Below are positions 44,133 to 53,140 of a stretch of 64,000 bases of DNA, one piece after another. Both the position numbers and the translations under genes were made by a program. Below the pieces are notes generated by a model, which worked only from the letters and a program-made list of their open reading frames with translations, did no database searches and was not told the DNA's origin. Within the stretch, counting starts at the first letter, position 1. Each line of letters begins with the position of its first letter. This DNA is from Sphaerisporangium album (GTDB lineage Bacteria > Actinomycetota > Actinomycetes > Streptosporangiales > Streptosporangiaceae), in contig NZ_QOIL01000003.1 in assembly GCF_003323745.1 (NCBI RefSeq), positions 310,001 to 374,000 on the forward strand. Direction: 5' to 3'.

Positions 44133-45125
44133 TCAGGGACGGGCGGCGGCGCCTCGGTCCGTGGGCGCGGGCGTGCCGGTGGAGCGCAGGAAGCGGGTCG
44201 CCCACTCGCGGAGACCGTCGGTGAGCTCCGGGGGGTGGACCACCTCGAAGTCGGCCCCGGCGACGCCCAGCGCGAAGATGGGCCACTCCAGGTTCTCCGT
44301 GGTCATCCGCAGATGGCACCGCGTGGCGTCGATCTCGTCGATCGTCGCCCAGGCGCCGAGACGGCCGCGGAGCGTCTCGGCCGGCGCGTGCACGATCACC
44401 TCGACGCTCAGCGGCGCGACGATCGTGTCGATGCCGGCCCGGACGAACGCGGCGGCGTCCTCGGCGGGCAGCTCGCGCGGCCGGAAGCGGTCCCGCGTGC
44501 CGCGCGGCTCGCTCAGGCGGTCGAGCCGGAAGCTGCGCCAGTCGTGCCGGGCGAGGTCGTACGCCACGAGATACCAGCGGCGGCCGAGCGAGACGAGCCT
44601 GTGCGGTTCGACGTGCCGCTCGGTGACCTCGCCCGCCCGCGCGGTGTAGGAGAACCGCAGGCGTTCCTCGTCGCGGCAGGCCTGGGCCACGGTGGTGAGC
44701 GTGCCGGCGTCGACGGTCGGGCCCGCGCCCCAGACGGTCGGCTGGGTGGCGGCGCGCAGCGCCTCGATCCTGCGCCGCAGCCGGGGCGGCATGACCTGCA
44801 CGACCTTGGCGAGCGCGCGTACCGACGCCTCCTCGATGCCGGCGACGGCTCCCTGCGCTGCCACGCGCAGGCCGATGGCGAGGGCGACGGCCTCCTCGTC
44901 GTCCACCACCAGCGGGGGCAGGGCGGCGCCCGCGGCGAGCTGGTAGCCGCCGTCGACGCCGCGGTGGGCCTCGACCGGGTAGCCGAGCTCGCGCAGCCGG
45001 TCGACGTCGCGGCGCAGGGTGCGGACGGAGACCTCCAGCCGGTCGGCGAGCTCGGCGCCCGGCCAGTAGCGGTGGGTCTGGAGGAGGGAGAGGAGCCGCA
45101 GCGTCCGGGAGCTCGTGTTCGCCAT
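44133..45125 (-). CDS. HTH-WYL transcriptional regulator (YafY type)
   Basis: This 330-residue regulator has an N-terminal HTH_11 domain (about 8-60, LADRLEVSVRTLRRDVDRLR) and a WYL-type ligand domain (about 145-235, LVSLGRRWYLVAYDLARHD). WYL proteins often sense nucleic acid fragments or other ligands. Family members usually sit divergent from a single target gene. Here the divergent position holds only a 52-codon frame (45213-45371), so the original target may be lost. The palindrome GGTCA-GAAAG-TGACC lies 24 bases upstream of the start. Confidence 0.9.
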   Translation of the reverse strand: MANTSSRTLRLLSLLQTHRYWPGAELADRLEVSVRTLRRDVDRLRELGYPVEAHRGVDGGYQLAAGAALPPLVVDDEEAVALAIGLRVAAQGAVAGIEEASVRALAKVVQVMPPRLRRRIEALRAATQPTVWGAGPTVDAGTLTTVAQACRDEERLRFSYTARAGEVTERHVEPHRLVSLGRRWYLVAYDLARHDWRSFRLDRLSEPRGTRDRFRPRELPAEDAAAFVRAGIDTIVAPLSVEVIVHAPAETLRGRLGAWATIDEIDATRCHLRMTTENLEWPIFALGVAGADFEVVHPPELTDGLREWATRFLRSTGTPAPTDRGAAARP

Positions 45126-45146
45126 GGCTCCAGCGTGCCCGACATT

Positions 45147-45173
45147 GAGGTCAGAAAGTGACCGCTAGACCTC
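45147..45173. promoter_or_regulatory. Candidate WYL-regulator operator
   Basis: GGTCA-GAAAG-TGACC (45149-45163) is a perfect inverted repeat. A wider one pairs GAGGTC (45147-45152) with GACCTC (45168-45173). Both lie in the 87 bases between the WYL start and the small divergent frame. Confidence 0.5.
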
Positions 45174-45212
45174 CTGGCGTGGACGCATCGTCCTCGCACC
45201 TCGGGAGAATCC

Positions 45213-45371
45213 ATGACCGCGACCCTCGAAGCCCCGCCCACTCCCCCGGGCGGCGCCGCGCCCCTCGTGCGGCGCGTACACGCGCCCGGCGCGGTGAATC
45301 GGCCCGGAGAACCGGCCCGTTCGAGGTACCCGGTTGTTAACAATGTGACGGAAGTGATGCGGGCCACTTGA
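45213..45371 (+). pseudogene. Short frame, possibly the 5' stub of the WYL target gene
   Basis: A 52-codon frame begins MTATLEAPPTPPGG at an ATG preceded by GGGAGA, then becomes Arg/Pro-rich and stops. Good initiation signals next to a WYL operator, but no recognisable protein beyond the opening residues, suggest a truncated gene. A genuine small protein cannot be excluded. Confidence 0.3.
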
Positions 45372-45434
45372 CCATACCGGTGAGATTCGGACACCATGAT
45401 CCGCCTCCACCCCTGGTCAAGGAAGGAAACTGGC

Positions 45435-47159
45435 GTGCGCCGCCGCACACGAGCTCTCGGTATTCTCACCACTCTTCTCCTGGCCGGTGGAGCCGTCTCC
45501 CTCGCCGCACCGGCCGGCGCCGGGACCTCGGACACCCGCACGACCGCGGCAGTCTCGACGGCCTCGGCCGCGAGGACCACCGCCGAGTGCCAGGGCGACT
45601 GGCTGCCCGCCACGCCGACCTCCGCCGAAGTCATGTCCGGTCAGGTGCGGTTCCTCGACCTCCCGCCCGTCAAGATCGGCAAGACGGTCGACTGGAACTG
45701 GAGCCCGTACAAGAACCGCTCCTGGGACATGGTCTTCTCCTCGCTGCGCTGGGTCGGCAGGCTCGTCGCCGACTACGAGACCTCCGGCGAGCAGGGCCTT
45801 CTGACCCGGGCCACCGAGCTGACCAAGAGCTGGGTGGAGAGCAACCCCCGGGGAGGCTCGCGCGCGAGCAGGTACGCCTGGGACGAGCACCCCATCGCCC
45901 TGCGCGCGCCCGTCCTGGTCTGCCTGAGCAGGCACGTCTCGGCGTCCTGGCTCACCGGCAGCCTCGCCGACCACGCCGTGATGCTGGCGAACCCGGCCCT
46001 GTACGAGAAGGGCCACAACCACGGCCTTGACCAGGACATCGCCCTGCTGCGCATCGGCTGCCGCACCGGGCACAAGGAGTGGGCCGACCTCGCGGTCCGC
46101 CGCATGACCGGGTCGGTGAAGCTCGACATCGACGCGCAGGGCGCGCTCCAGGAGCAGGCGCCGCGCTACGGCATCTACGTGCACGAACGGCTCAAGGTCG
46201 GCATGGACGCGATCAAGGACTGCGGCCGGAAGGTCCCCGCCGAGATCGAGAAGCGCTGGGATTCGCTGACCGGGTACATCACCCACGCCACCGAGCCCAG
46301 CGGGTACATGGCGCCCATCGGCGATGGCGGCGCGGACGTGAAGCCGTCGGGGTACGAGCACCCCGAGAAGACCGTGCGGGTGTTCGACGCCGGGTACGTC
46401 TTCGGCCGCACGGCCTGGGACAAGCCCGAGTCGGCGTACTACACGATCCGCTTCGGCCCGGGGCTGAAGTTCCACGGCCACGAGGACCACCTGGGCGTGA
46501 CCTACTACGCGCAGGGCCGCGACGTGCTGGTGGAGGCGGGCTTCCACTCCTACGAGCGGACGGCGTACCGGTACTGGACGATGTCCCCGGAGGCGCACAA
46601 CGTGCCGGTGGTGGTGGGCAGGCCGTTCCGCGGCCGCACGGCGACCTCGCTGGTGCGCGCGTCGGTCGGGGGCGACCGGCAGTCGTACAAGCTGGCCGAC
46701 AAGGCGTACGGCGTGACCCGCACCCGGACTGTGCTGGTCAACCACGGCGACGACCTGATGGCCGTGCTGGACACGGTGCCCGCGGGCGCGAGGGCGCGGA
46801 GCTACTGGCACCTGGACCCCGCGCTGACCCCGGTGTCCACGAGCGGCGGGCGCGTCGTGGTGAAGGACAGGTCCGGCTGGAAGGCCACGGTCGTGCAGCT
46901 CGCGATGCCGTCCTGCGAGCCCGTCTCCGGCCAGACGGTGGTGCGCGGACGGACGAACCCCTACCAGGGCTGGATCTCCCCGACCTACATGAGCAAGGTG
47001 CCCGCCTCGGTCATCGTGTCCCCCGCCGCCGGGTCCCTGCTCACGATCGTCGTGCCCGGCGCCGGCGACCCCGAGGTCACCTGCTCGGGCGCCCGCGTCA
47101 AGGTCACGACCTCCGCCGGCACCGTCTCCTTCCGCGCCGCGTCGGGGAACCTTTCCTAG
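45435..47159 (+). CDS. Secreted heparinase II/III-like polysaccharide lyase
   Basis: This 574-residue protein has an Arg-rich N-terminus and a signal peptide (ALGILTTLLLAGGAVSLAAP, likely cleaved after AGA). An alpha-helical toroid domain (about 90-300) with NHGLDQDIALLRIGCRTG follows, then a beta-sandwich heparinase II/III domain with FHGHEDHLGVTYYAQGRDV and EAGFHSYERTAYRYW, which holds the likely catalytic His and Tyr. It would cleave an acidic polysaccharide outside the cell; the substrate is unknown. The GTG at 45435 follows GGAAGGA. An in-frame ATG at 45396 would put residues before the signal peptide and is less likely. Confidence 0.85.
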   Translation: MRRRTRALGILTTLLLAGGAVSLAAPAGAGTSDTRTTAAVSTASAARTTAECQGDWLPATPTSAEVMSGQVRFLDLPPVKIGKTVDWNWSPYKNRSWDMVFSSLRWVGRLVADYETSGEQGLLTRATELTKSWVESNPRGGSRASRYAWDEHPIALRAPVLVCLSRHVSASWLTGSLADHAVMLANPALYEKGHNHGLDQDIALLRIGCRTGHKEWADLAVRRMTGSVKLDIDAQGALQEQAPRYGIYVHERLKVGMDAIKDCGRKVPAEIEKRWDSLTGYITHATEPSGYMAPIGDGGADVKPSGYEHPEKTVRVFDAGYVFGRTAWDKPESAYYTIRFGPGLKFHGHEDHLGVTYYAQGRDVLVEAGFHSYERTAYRYWTMSPEAHNVPVVVGRPFRGRTATSLVRASVGGDRQSYKLADKAYGVTRTRTVLVNHGDDLMAVLDTVPAGARARSYWHLDPALTPVSTSGGRVVVKDRSGWKATVVQLAMPSCEPVSGQTVVRGRTNPYQGWISPTYMSKVPASVIVSPAAGSLLTIVVPGAGDPEVTCSGARVKVTTSAGTVSFRAASGNLS

Positions 47160-47168
47160 TATTCGCCA

Positions 47169-47197
47169 CGGTGAGGGGCCCAGCAGGCCCCTCACCG
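47169..47197. terminator. Bidirectional terminator between the lyase gene and cimA
   Basis: CGGTGAGGGGCC (47169-47180) pairs perfectly with GGCCCCTCACCG (47186-47197) around a 5-base loop, lying between two converging stop codons. Confidence 0.8.
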
Positions 47198-47204
47198 AAG
47201 GTCG

Positions 47205-48812
47205 TCAGGCGCCGTGGCTCGCGGGGGTGGTCGCCGGGTCGGCGCCGTAGCCGGCACGCAGGAGGCCGTAGGTGACGGCCTGTTCCAGGGCCTGCCAGGA
47301 CGCCTCGATGACGTTCTCGCCGACGCCGACCGTCGCCCACTCGCCCGCCGCGTCGCTGGAGGCGATGAGCACGCGGGTGATCGCGTCCGTGCCGTGGGTG
47401 CCCTCAAGGATGCGGACCTTGAAGTCGATCAGCTCGACCTCGGCCAGCTCGGGGTACAACTTCTCCAGCGCGACCCGGACCGCGCGGTCCAGGGCGTTGA
47501 CGGGACCGTTGCCCTCGCCGGTGGCGACGATGCGCTCGCCCTTGGCGTGCAGCTTGACGGTCGCCTCGCTGACGACGTCGCCGCCGGGGCGCCGCTCGAC
47601 GATCACGCGCCAGGACTCGACGCCGAAGTGCCGCCTGCGCTCGCCGGCGACCGTGTCGCGCAGCAGCAGCTCGAATGACGCGTCGGCCGCCTCGAAGGTG
47701 TGCCCCCGCGACTCCAGGTCCTTGACGCGCTCGACCAGCTCGCGGGACTGCTCGGAGGTGAGGTCGTACCCGAGGGCCTTGCCCTTGAGCTCGACCGACG
47801 CCCGCCCGGCCATGTCGGAGACGAGCATGCGCATGTCGTTGCCGACCTTGGCCGGGTCGATGTGCTGGTACAGGTTCGGGTCGACCTTGATCGCGCTGGC
47901 GTGCAGGCCCGCCTTGTGGGCGAACGCCGAGACGCCGACGTAGGGCTGGTGGGAGTTCGGCGTGATGTTGGTGACCTCGCTGATCGCGTGCGCGATACGG
48001 GTCATCTCGGCGAGCGAGCCCGCGGGTACCAGGTCCAACCCCTTCTTGAGCTGCAGGTTCGCCACGACGGTGAACAGGTTGGCGTTGCCGGAGCGTTCGC
48101 CGTACCCGTTGGCGCACCCCTGGACGTGCGTGGCGCCGGCCTTGACGGCGGCCAGCGTGTTGGCGACGGCGCAACCGGTGTCGTCGTGGCAGTGGATGCC
48201 GATGCGCGCCCCCGTGCCCACCGCCTCGTGCACGACGTCGGCCAGCTCGTCCGGCAGCATGCCGCCGTTGGTGTCGCACAGGACCATCACCGACGCCCCG
48301 GCCTCGGCGGCCGTGCGCAGCACCTCCAGCGCGTACGCGGGGTCGGACTTGTACCCGTCGAAGAAGTGCTCGGCGTCCAGGAAGACCCGTTGGCCCTCCG
48401 CATGAAGGTGGGAGACCGTGTCGCGGATCATCGCGAGGTTCTCCTTGAGCGTCGTGCGGAGGGCCAGTTCCACGTGCCGGTCGTGGCTCTTGGCGACAAG
48501 GGTCACGACCGGCGCGCCGGATTCGCGCAGTGCAGCGACCAGTGGGTCATCGGCCGCCTTCACCCCGGCCCGGCGGGTCGCGCCGAACGCGGCGAGCTGC
48601 GCGTGCTTCAGGTCGAGCTCTGTTCGAGCCCGCCGGAAGAATTCGGTGTCCTTCGGGTTGGCGCCCGGCCATCCCCCCTCGATGAAGCCGACGCCCAGTT
48701 CGTCCAGATGGCGCGCGACGGCGAGCTTGTCGGCCACAGTCAGGGACAGCCCCTCCTGTTGCGCGCCGTCGCGCAGCGTCGAGTCGTAGACGTGGAAGCG
48801 GTCGTCAGCCAT
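47205..48812 (-). CDS. cimA: (R)-citramalate synthase (CimA/LeuA-like)
   Basis: This 535-residue protein has the alpha-isopropylmalate/homocitrate synthase-type TIM barrel. Visible are VYDSTLRDGAQQEGLSLTV (metal Asp and catalytic Arg), IGIHCHDDTGCAVANTLAAV (HxH metal site) and a C-terminal LeuA allosteric dimer domain (about 410-530). The length and TLRDGAQQEG signature fit citramalate synthase, which condenses pyruvate and acetyl-CoA towards isoleucine; 2-isopropylmalate synthase activity is the alternative. AAGGAGA precedes the ATG. A leader peptide and terminator about 80-170 bases upstream suggest control by branched-chain amino acid supply. Confidence 0.93.
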   Translation of the reverse strand: MADDRFHVYDSTLRDGAQQEGLSLTVADKLAVARHLDELGVGFIEGGWPGANPKDTEFFRRARTELDLKHAQLAAFGATRRAGVKAADDPLVAALRESGAPVVTLVAKSHDRHVELALRTTLKENLAMIRDTVSHLHAEGQRVFLDAEHFFDGYKSDPAYALEVLRTAAEAGASVMVLCDTNGGMLPDELADVVHEAVGTGARIGIHCHDDTGCAVANTLAAVKAGATHVQGCANGYGERSGNANLFTVVANLQLKKGLDLVPAGSLAEMTRIAHAISEVTNITPNSHQPYVGVSAFAHKAGLHASAIKVDPNLYQHIDPAKVGNDMRMLVSDMAGRASVELKGKALGYDLTSEQSRELVERVKDLESRGHTFEAADASFELLLRDTVAGERRRHFGVESWRVIVERRPGGDVVSEATVKLHAKGERIVATGEGNGPVNALDRAVRVALEKLYPELAEVELIDFKVRILEGTHGTDAITRVLIASSDAAGEWATVGVGENVIEASWQALEQAVTYGLLRAGYGADPATTPASHGA

Positions 48813-48891
48813 GGTTTCTCGTCTCCTTCGCGGATGCGATCGTTTCGCCGCGCGCGGATCCTCGGGGCGGGAGGTCGTTGCCCAAACAAAA

Positions 48892-48952
48892 AGACCCCTC
48901 ACGGACGTGAGAGGTCTGCGCGCCGGCGGTGTCCCTGTGTCAGCCGGCGCGC
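48892..48952 (-). promoter_or_regulatory. Transcription attenuator upstream of cimA
   Basis: On the minus strand, a 10-bp hairpin (GCCGGCGCGC with its complement, 48918-48927 and 48943-48952) is followed directly by an intrinsic terminator. The terminator pairs AGACCTCTCACG (48906-48917) with CGTGAGGGGTCT (48892-48903) and ends in TTTTTGTTT. The first hairpin overlaps the end of a 13-residue leader peptide rich in Leu and Ile. GGTCTGC in the leader (48966-48972) can pair with GCAGACC (48913-48919), which would break the terminator. Confidence 0.8.
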
Positions 48953-48981
48953 CTGCTGATAATGAGCAGACCGTAGAGCAT
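48940..48981 (-). CDS. cimA leader peptide MLYGLLIISRRAG
   Basis: A 13-codon frame, ATG to TGA, reads MLYGLLIISRRAG. Codons 5-8 are Leu-Leu-Ile-Ile, the expected control codons for sensing charged tRNA-Leu and tRNA-Ile. Its stop codon falls between the arms of the first attenuator hairpin. Short leaders of this kind precede ilv and leu genes in other actinobacteria. Confidence 0.75.
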   Translation of the reverse strand: MLYGLLIISRRAG

Positions 48982-48995
48982 GGTGTTCCGCAGTC

Positions 48996-49020
48996 TGCCA
49001 CAACTCGCCACCATGTGGCA
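48996..49020. promoter_or_regulatory. Palindromic element upstream of the cimA leader
   Basis: GCCAC-CAT-GTGGC (49007-49019) is a perfect inverted repeat nested in a larger TGCCAC...GTGGCA pair (48996-49001 and 49015-49020). It lies 15 bases upstream of the leader start, close to where the promoter should be. The binding protein is unknown. Confidence 0.4.
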
Positions 49021-49137
49021 CATCGATCTCACCATCCGGGACCCTGGCCTGGTGAGACACCCCGCTCATCTGCGAATACGCCGCCCTTTCCGGTGTCCCG
49101 GGCGTGTCGGGAGGCCGGAGGGCGACAATGGGGCGCC

Positions 49138-49788
49138 ATGAAGGCCTTCTCGTTCCTCAACGCCGACGTCGCGCAGTACATCGCCGGCCACACCACCCCG
49201 CCCGACCAGGTCCTGCGGGAGCTCGCGGAGGAGACGCGGGCGGCCACGGGCGACGACGCGCGCATGCAGGTCTCCCCCGAGCAGGGGACGTTCCTGACGC
49301 TGATAGCGCAGATCACCGGCGCCCGCAACGCCGTCGAGATCGGCACCTTCACCGGGTACTCGTCGATCTGCCTGGCCCGGGGCCTGGCGGAGGGCGGCAG
49401 GCTGACCTGCTTCGACGTGAGCGACGAGTGGACGTCCATCGCCCGCAAGTACTGGGAGAAGGCGGGCGTCGCCGACCGCGTCGAGCTACGGATCGGCCCG
49501 GCGGCGGAGACCCTGAAGGAGTTCCCGATCCGGCCCGAGATCGACCTGGCGTTCATCGACGCCGACAAGGCCGGGTACCCGGTGTACTACGAGGCCGTCG
49601 TGTCCCGCCTCGCCCCGGGCGGCGTCGTCCTGATCGACAACACCCTGCGCCGCGGCACCGTGGCCGACTACACCGACGGCGACGCCGCCCCCATGCGCGA
49701 GTTCAACGACCTCGTCCACAACGACCCCCGCACCACCAGCACCCTCCTCCCCATCGCCGACGGCCTGACCTTCGTCCGGAAGATCTGA
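49138..49788 (+). CDS. SAM-dependent O-methyltransferase (class I, caffeoyl-CoA OMT-like)
   Basis: This 216-residue methyltransferase has the SAM-binding AVEIGTFTGYSSICLARGL (about residues 63-81) and the metal-binding IDLAFIDADKAGYPVYYEA. LAPGGVVLIDNTLRRGTV follows. It belongs to the cation-dependent O-methyltransferase family acting on catechol-like substrates; the natural substrate is unknown. The ATG at 49138 starts MKAFSFLNADVAQYI. A nearby ATG at 49128 is in another frame. It is divergent from the cimA leader. Confidence 0.92.
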   Translation: MKAFSFLNADVAQYIAGHTTPPDQVLRELAEETRAATGDDARMQVSPEQGTFLTLIAQITGARNAVEIGTFTGYSSICLARGLAEGGRLTCFDVSDEWTSIARKYWEKAGVADRVELRIGPAAETLKEFPIRPEIDLAFIDADKAGYPVYYEAVVSRLAPGGVVLIDNTLRRGTVADYTDGDAAPMREFNDLVHNDPRTTSTLLPIADGLTFVRKI

Positions 49789-49879
49789 CGATTTCCGGGC
49801 GGCCCGTAACCCTTTGCCGCTACTTTGCGTGATGATTAGACCACGTTACGGCAACCCGCCTGGAGGGGATGCTGGCCTC

Positions 49880-50626
49880 ATGGTCAAGGTCTTGGACAAG
49901 CCCGCCACCGCACCGAAGAGGGGAGAGCGGCGGATGCCACCCGTCGATCAGCGGCTCGATGCCGAGCCCGATATCGAGCCCGACATCGAGCCGGCCGCAC
50001 GAACCGGCACCGGGCCGGACGAGCCTGCCATCGAGCATGACGAGCCGGCCACAGACTCTGAGGCCCCGGACCACGGCCTCGAATTGGAAGGGCTTTATCG
50101 CGAGCTCGGCGCTCGTCTGGAAGGCCGGCACAAGGTCGAGGTCATCGACGGCCGGGTCGTGGTGAGAGAGATGCCCACCGCCGATCACGCCAGGTTGGTG
50201 TACCACCTGCTGGTCCAGCTCATTCCCGTGGTGGTGGAGCGCGGCTGGCAGTTGTGGCCCGACATCGCGCTCTTCCTGGGCCCTCAGATGGACCGCTACC
50301 GTCCGGACGTGACCGTCGTGCCCGCCAATCCCCCGATGTGGCAGCCCGACGAAGTGTACGGCCACGCCACCCATCTGGTCGTGGAGGTCGTCTCCAAGAG
50401 CAGCGCGCACGACGACCACGTGGTCAAACCGGCTCAGTGCGCGCTCGCGGGCGTGCCGCTGTACCTCGTCATCGACGGGTTCGACGAGAAGGTCAGACTT
50501 CTCGGCCGTCCGGTCGAGGGCCGATACGACGTGGAGGTCGCCGTCGCGTTCGGCGAGTCCCTGCTCCTTCCCGAGCCCTGGAACGTCGCCATCGACACCG
50601 GCAGGCTGATCAGCCGACCGGCCTGA
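49880..50626 (+). CDS. Uma2-family (DUF820) PD-(D/E)XK-fold protein
   Basis: This roughly 248-residue protein carries a Uma2 domain (about 75-240), common and multiplied in actinobacteria and cyanobacteria, with a restriction-endonuclease-like fold. Candidate catalytic residues are Asp143 in YRPDVTVVP and Glu169 in LVVEVVSKSS. The first 70 residues are an acidic, Pro-rich extension with a short repeat (EPDIEPDIEP) that most Uma2 proteins lack. The function is unknown. The ATG at 49880 has a GGAGGGG somewhat too far upstream; an ATG 18 codons later is an alternative. Confidence 0.85.
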   Translation: MVKVLDKPATAPKRGERRMPPVDQRLDAEPDIEPDIEPAARTGTGPDEPAIEHDEPATDSEAPDHGLELEGLYRELGARLEGRHKVEVIDGRVVVREMPTADHARLVYHLLVQLIPVVVERGWQLWPDIALFLGPQMDRYRPDVTVVPANPPMWQPDEVYGHATHLVVEVVSKSSAHDDHVVKPAQCALAGVPLYLVIDGFDEKVRLLGRPVEGRYDVEVAVAFGESLLLPEPWNVAIDTGRLISRPA

Positions 50627-50651
50627 GCCGGGAGTGGCGCGGTAAGCGGGA

Positions 50652-50677
50652 ACCCGGCCGAGGGCAGTCGGCCGGGT
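50652..50677. terminator. Bidirectional terminator between the Uma2 gene and ilvE
   Basis: ACCCGGCCGA (50652-50661) pairs perfectly with TCGGCCGGGT (50668-50677) around a 6-base loop between converging genes. Confidence 0.75.
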
Positions 50678-50697
50678 CTGCCTGGCTGGCCCGGGGG

Positions 50698-51795
50698 TCA
50701 GCAGATCTTGTGGACCCAGCCGTGGGGGTCGGGGCGGGTGCCGTACTGGATGCCCATCAGTTCCTCGCGCAGGCGCATGGTGAGGGCGCCCGGGGTGCCG
50801 TCGCCGATCGTCCAGCCGCCCTCGACGCTCTTCACCGAGCCCACGGGGGTGATCACGGCGGCCGTGCCGCAGGCGAAGACCTCGGTCAGCTCCCCGGACG
50901 CGCATGCCTCGCGCCACTCGTCGATGGAGATCTTCCGCTCCTCGGCGGCGAGCCCCAGGTCGGCGGCCATGGTGAGCAGCGAGTCGCGGGTGATGCCCGG
51001 CAGCAGCGTGCCGGTCAGGTCGGGGGTGACGAGGCGGTCGCCGAAGACGAAGAACAGGTTCATCCCGCCCATCTCCTCGACGTAGCGGTGCTCGAACGCG
51101 TCCAGCCAGACGACCTGGTCGCAGCCCTGGGCGACGGCCTGCCGCTGGGCGACGAACGCGGCGGCGTAGTTGCCTCCGCACTTGGCGAAGCCGGTCCCGC
51201 CGGGGGCCGCGCGGGTGTAGTCCTGCGAGAGCCACACCGAGACGGGCTTGACGCCGCCGGAGAAGTACGCGGCGGCGGGCGAGGCGATCACCATGTACTT
51301 GTAGGACTTCGAGGGGTAGTTCACCCCGAGCCCCGCCTGGGTGGCGATCATGAAGGGGCGCAGGTAGAGGCTGTGTCCCTCGGTGGTGGGCACCCAGTCG
51401 CGGTCGGTCTGCACGAGCAGCTCCAGCGACTCGACGAACGCCTCCTCGGGCAGCTCGGGCATGGCCATGCGCCGGGCCGAGGTGTTGAAGCGCGCCGCGT
51501 TGGCGAACGGGCGGAAGGCGACGATCGACCCGTTCGCCTGCCGGTACGCCTTCAGGCCCTCGAAGAGCTCCTGTGCGTAGTGGAAGACCGCGGTGGCCGG
51601 TTCGAGGGTGAGCGGACCGTACGGCTCAAGGCGGGCGTCGTGCCAGCCGCGTCCCTCGGTGTACTCGATGGTGATCATGTGGTCGGTGAACGTCTGCCCG
51701 AACCCGGGCTCGGCCAGTACCCGCTCCCGCTCGGCCGGGGTACGAGCGGCGTGGGAGAGCTGCGCGTCGAAGCTGAGCTTGGGAGCGGAGGTCAT
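50698..51795 (-). CDS. ilvE: Branched-chain amino acid aminotransferase
   Basis: IlvE performs the last transamination to Leu, Ile and Val. The 365-residue fold-type IV PLP enzyme has the PLP lysine in [20 protein letters not shown], plus [39 protein letters not shown] and [14 protein letters not shown]. The ATG at 51795 follows AAGGATC. It lies downstream of leuB on the same strand, but a 210-base gap separates them. That gap has a hairpin (GACACAC with GTGTGTC, 51878-51895) and no leader peptide that I can see. Confidence 0.96.
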   Translation of the reverse strand: MTSAPKLSFDAQLSHAARTPAERERVLAEPGFGQTFTDHMITIEYTEGRGWHDARLEPYGPLTLEPATAVFHYAQELFEGLKAYRQANGSIVAFRPFANAARFNTSARRMAMPELPEEAFVESLELLVQTDRDWVPTTEGHSLYLRPFMIATQAGLGVNYPSKSYKYMVIASPAAAYFSGGVKPVSVWLSQDYTRAAPGGTGFAKCGGNYAAAFVAQRQAVAQGCDQVVWLDAFEHRYVEEMGGMNLFFVFGDRLVTPDLTGTLLPGITRDSLLTMAADLGLAAEERKISIDEWREACASGELTEVFACGTAAVITPVGSVKSVEGGWTIGDGTPGALTMRLREELMGIQYGTRPDPHGWVHKIC

Positions 51796-52005
51796 GTCGA
51801 AGATCCTTCTCTTTCCGTGGTCTCGCCTGCATCCATTGTGCGACTGACCGGGTAACGGGAAACTACTGCATCATTTGGACACACGGGAGTGTGTCGATCG
51901 GGTCTTCGACGCGAACGGTGGTACCCGGGGCCGGTGGAGCGCGAAAAACGCGCACGGCGGCCCGTCCGGGGGCCACCATGCGCGTCGGTCGGCGTCGGGA
52001 GGCCC

Positions 52006-53070
52006 CTAGCCGGCTACTCGTGCGGTGATGTCGTCGCCGATCTCGCGGGTCGAGCGGCTCGCCCAGACCGTCTGGCGCCCGATGAGGTCTTCGGCGACGG
52101 CCTGCTCGACGCGGGCGGCCTGGCCGGCCAGCCCGAGGTGGTCGAGCAGCATGGCGACGGACAGGATGGTGGCGGTCGGGTCTGCCTTGCCCTGGCCCGC
52201 GATGTCGGGCGCGCTGCCGTGCACGGGCTCGAACATGCTGGGCGCCCAGGACTCCGAGCCGGGGCGGGCCGGGTTGACGTTGCCGCTGGCGGCCAGGCCG
52301 ATGCCACCCGCGATGGCGGCGCCGAGGTCGGTCAGGATGTCGCCGAACAGGTTGTCGGTGACGACGACGTCGAACCGCTGGGGCTGGGTGACGAAGAACA
52401 TCGAGGCGGCGTCGACGTGGCAGTAGTCGGTGGTGACCTCGGGGTACTCGGCCGAGACGCGCTCGACGACGCGGGACCACAGGTCGCCGGCGTAGGTGAG
52501 GACGTTGGTCTTGTGGACCAGCGTGAGCTTCTTGCGGGGCCTGGCCGCCGCCTTCTCGAAGGCGAACCGCACGACGCGCTCGACGCCGAAGGCGGTGTTC
52601 AGGCTCTCCTGGGTGGCGATCTCGTGCGGGGTGCCGCGCCGCATGACGCCGCCGGCGCCGGCGTACGGGCCTTCGGTGCCCTCGCGGACGACGATCATGT
52701 CGATGTCCTCCGGCCGGGCCGCCGCGATGGGGGCCTCGACGCCGGGGAAGAGCTTGACCGGGCGCAGGTTGACGTAGTGGTCGAGCTCGAAGCGCAGCCT
52801 GAGCAGCAGGTCGCGCTCCAGCACGCCGGGAGGCACGCTCGGATCCCCGACCGCGCCGAGCAGGATCGCGTCGAAGCCGCGCAGCTCGGCGAGGGTCTCG
52901 TCGGGCAGCGTCTCGCCGGTGGCGTGGTAGCGCGCGGCGCCGAGGTCGTACGTCGTGGTCTCCAGCTTGAGGCCGACCGCGTCCAGGACCTTCAGCCCCT
53001 CGGCGACCACTTCACGGCCGATGCCGTCGCCCGGGATGACCGCCAGACGGATGTTGTGGGAATCCCGCAT
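52006..53070 (-). CDS. leuB: 3-isopropylmalate dehydrogenase
   Basis: LeuB oxidises and decarboxylates 3-isopropylmalate in leucine synthesis. The 354-residue protein has [20 protein letters not shown], the substrate/metal motifs [15 protein letters not shown] and [20 protein letters not shown], and [20 protein letters not shown]. It also could act on citramalate-derived methylmalate in the cimA route. It lies upstream of ilvE on the same strand and 70 bases downstream of the ROK repressor, which is probably a separate unit. Confidence 0.96.
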   Translation of the reverse strand: MRDSHNIRLAVIPGDGIGREVVAEGLKVLDAVGLKLETTTYDLGAARYHATGETLPDETLAELRGFDAILLGAVGDPSVPPGVLERDLLLRLRFELDHYVNLRPVKLFPGVEAPIAAARPEDIDMIVVREGTEGPYAGAGGVMRRGTPHEIATQESLNTAFGVERVVRFAFEKAAARPRKKLTLVHKTNVLTYAGDLWSRVVERVSAEYPEVTTDYCHVDAASMFFVTQPQRFDVVVTDNLFGDILTDLGAAIAGGIGLAASGNVNPARPGSESWAPSMFEPVHGSAPDIAGQGKADPTATILSVAMLLDHLGLAGQAARVEQAVAEDLIGRQTVWASRSTREIGDDITARVAG

Positions 53071-53140
53071 GGACGTACCTTACCGGCCCGTCTCGGCGGT
53101 CGAACACACTATCTCAGCGTCCGGACAGCACGCGCCCGTG

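Noticed and set aside
45396-45434. ATG at 45396 as the start of the secreted lyase
   Set aside because: It would put 13 residues in front of the signal peptide. The GTG at 45435 has a good ribosome-binding site.
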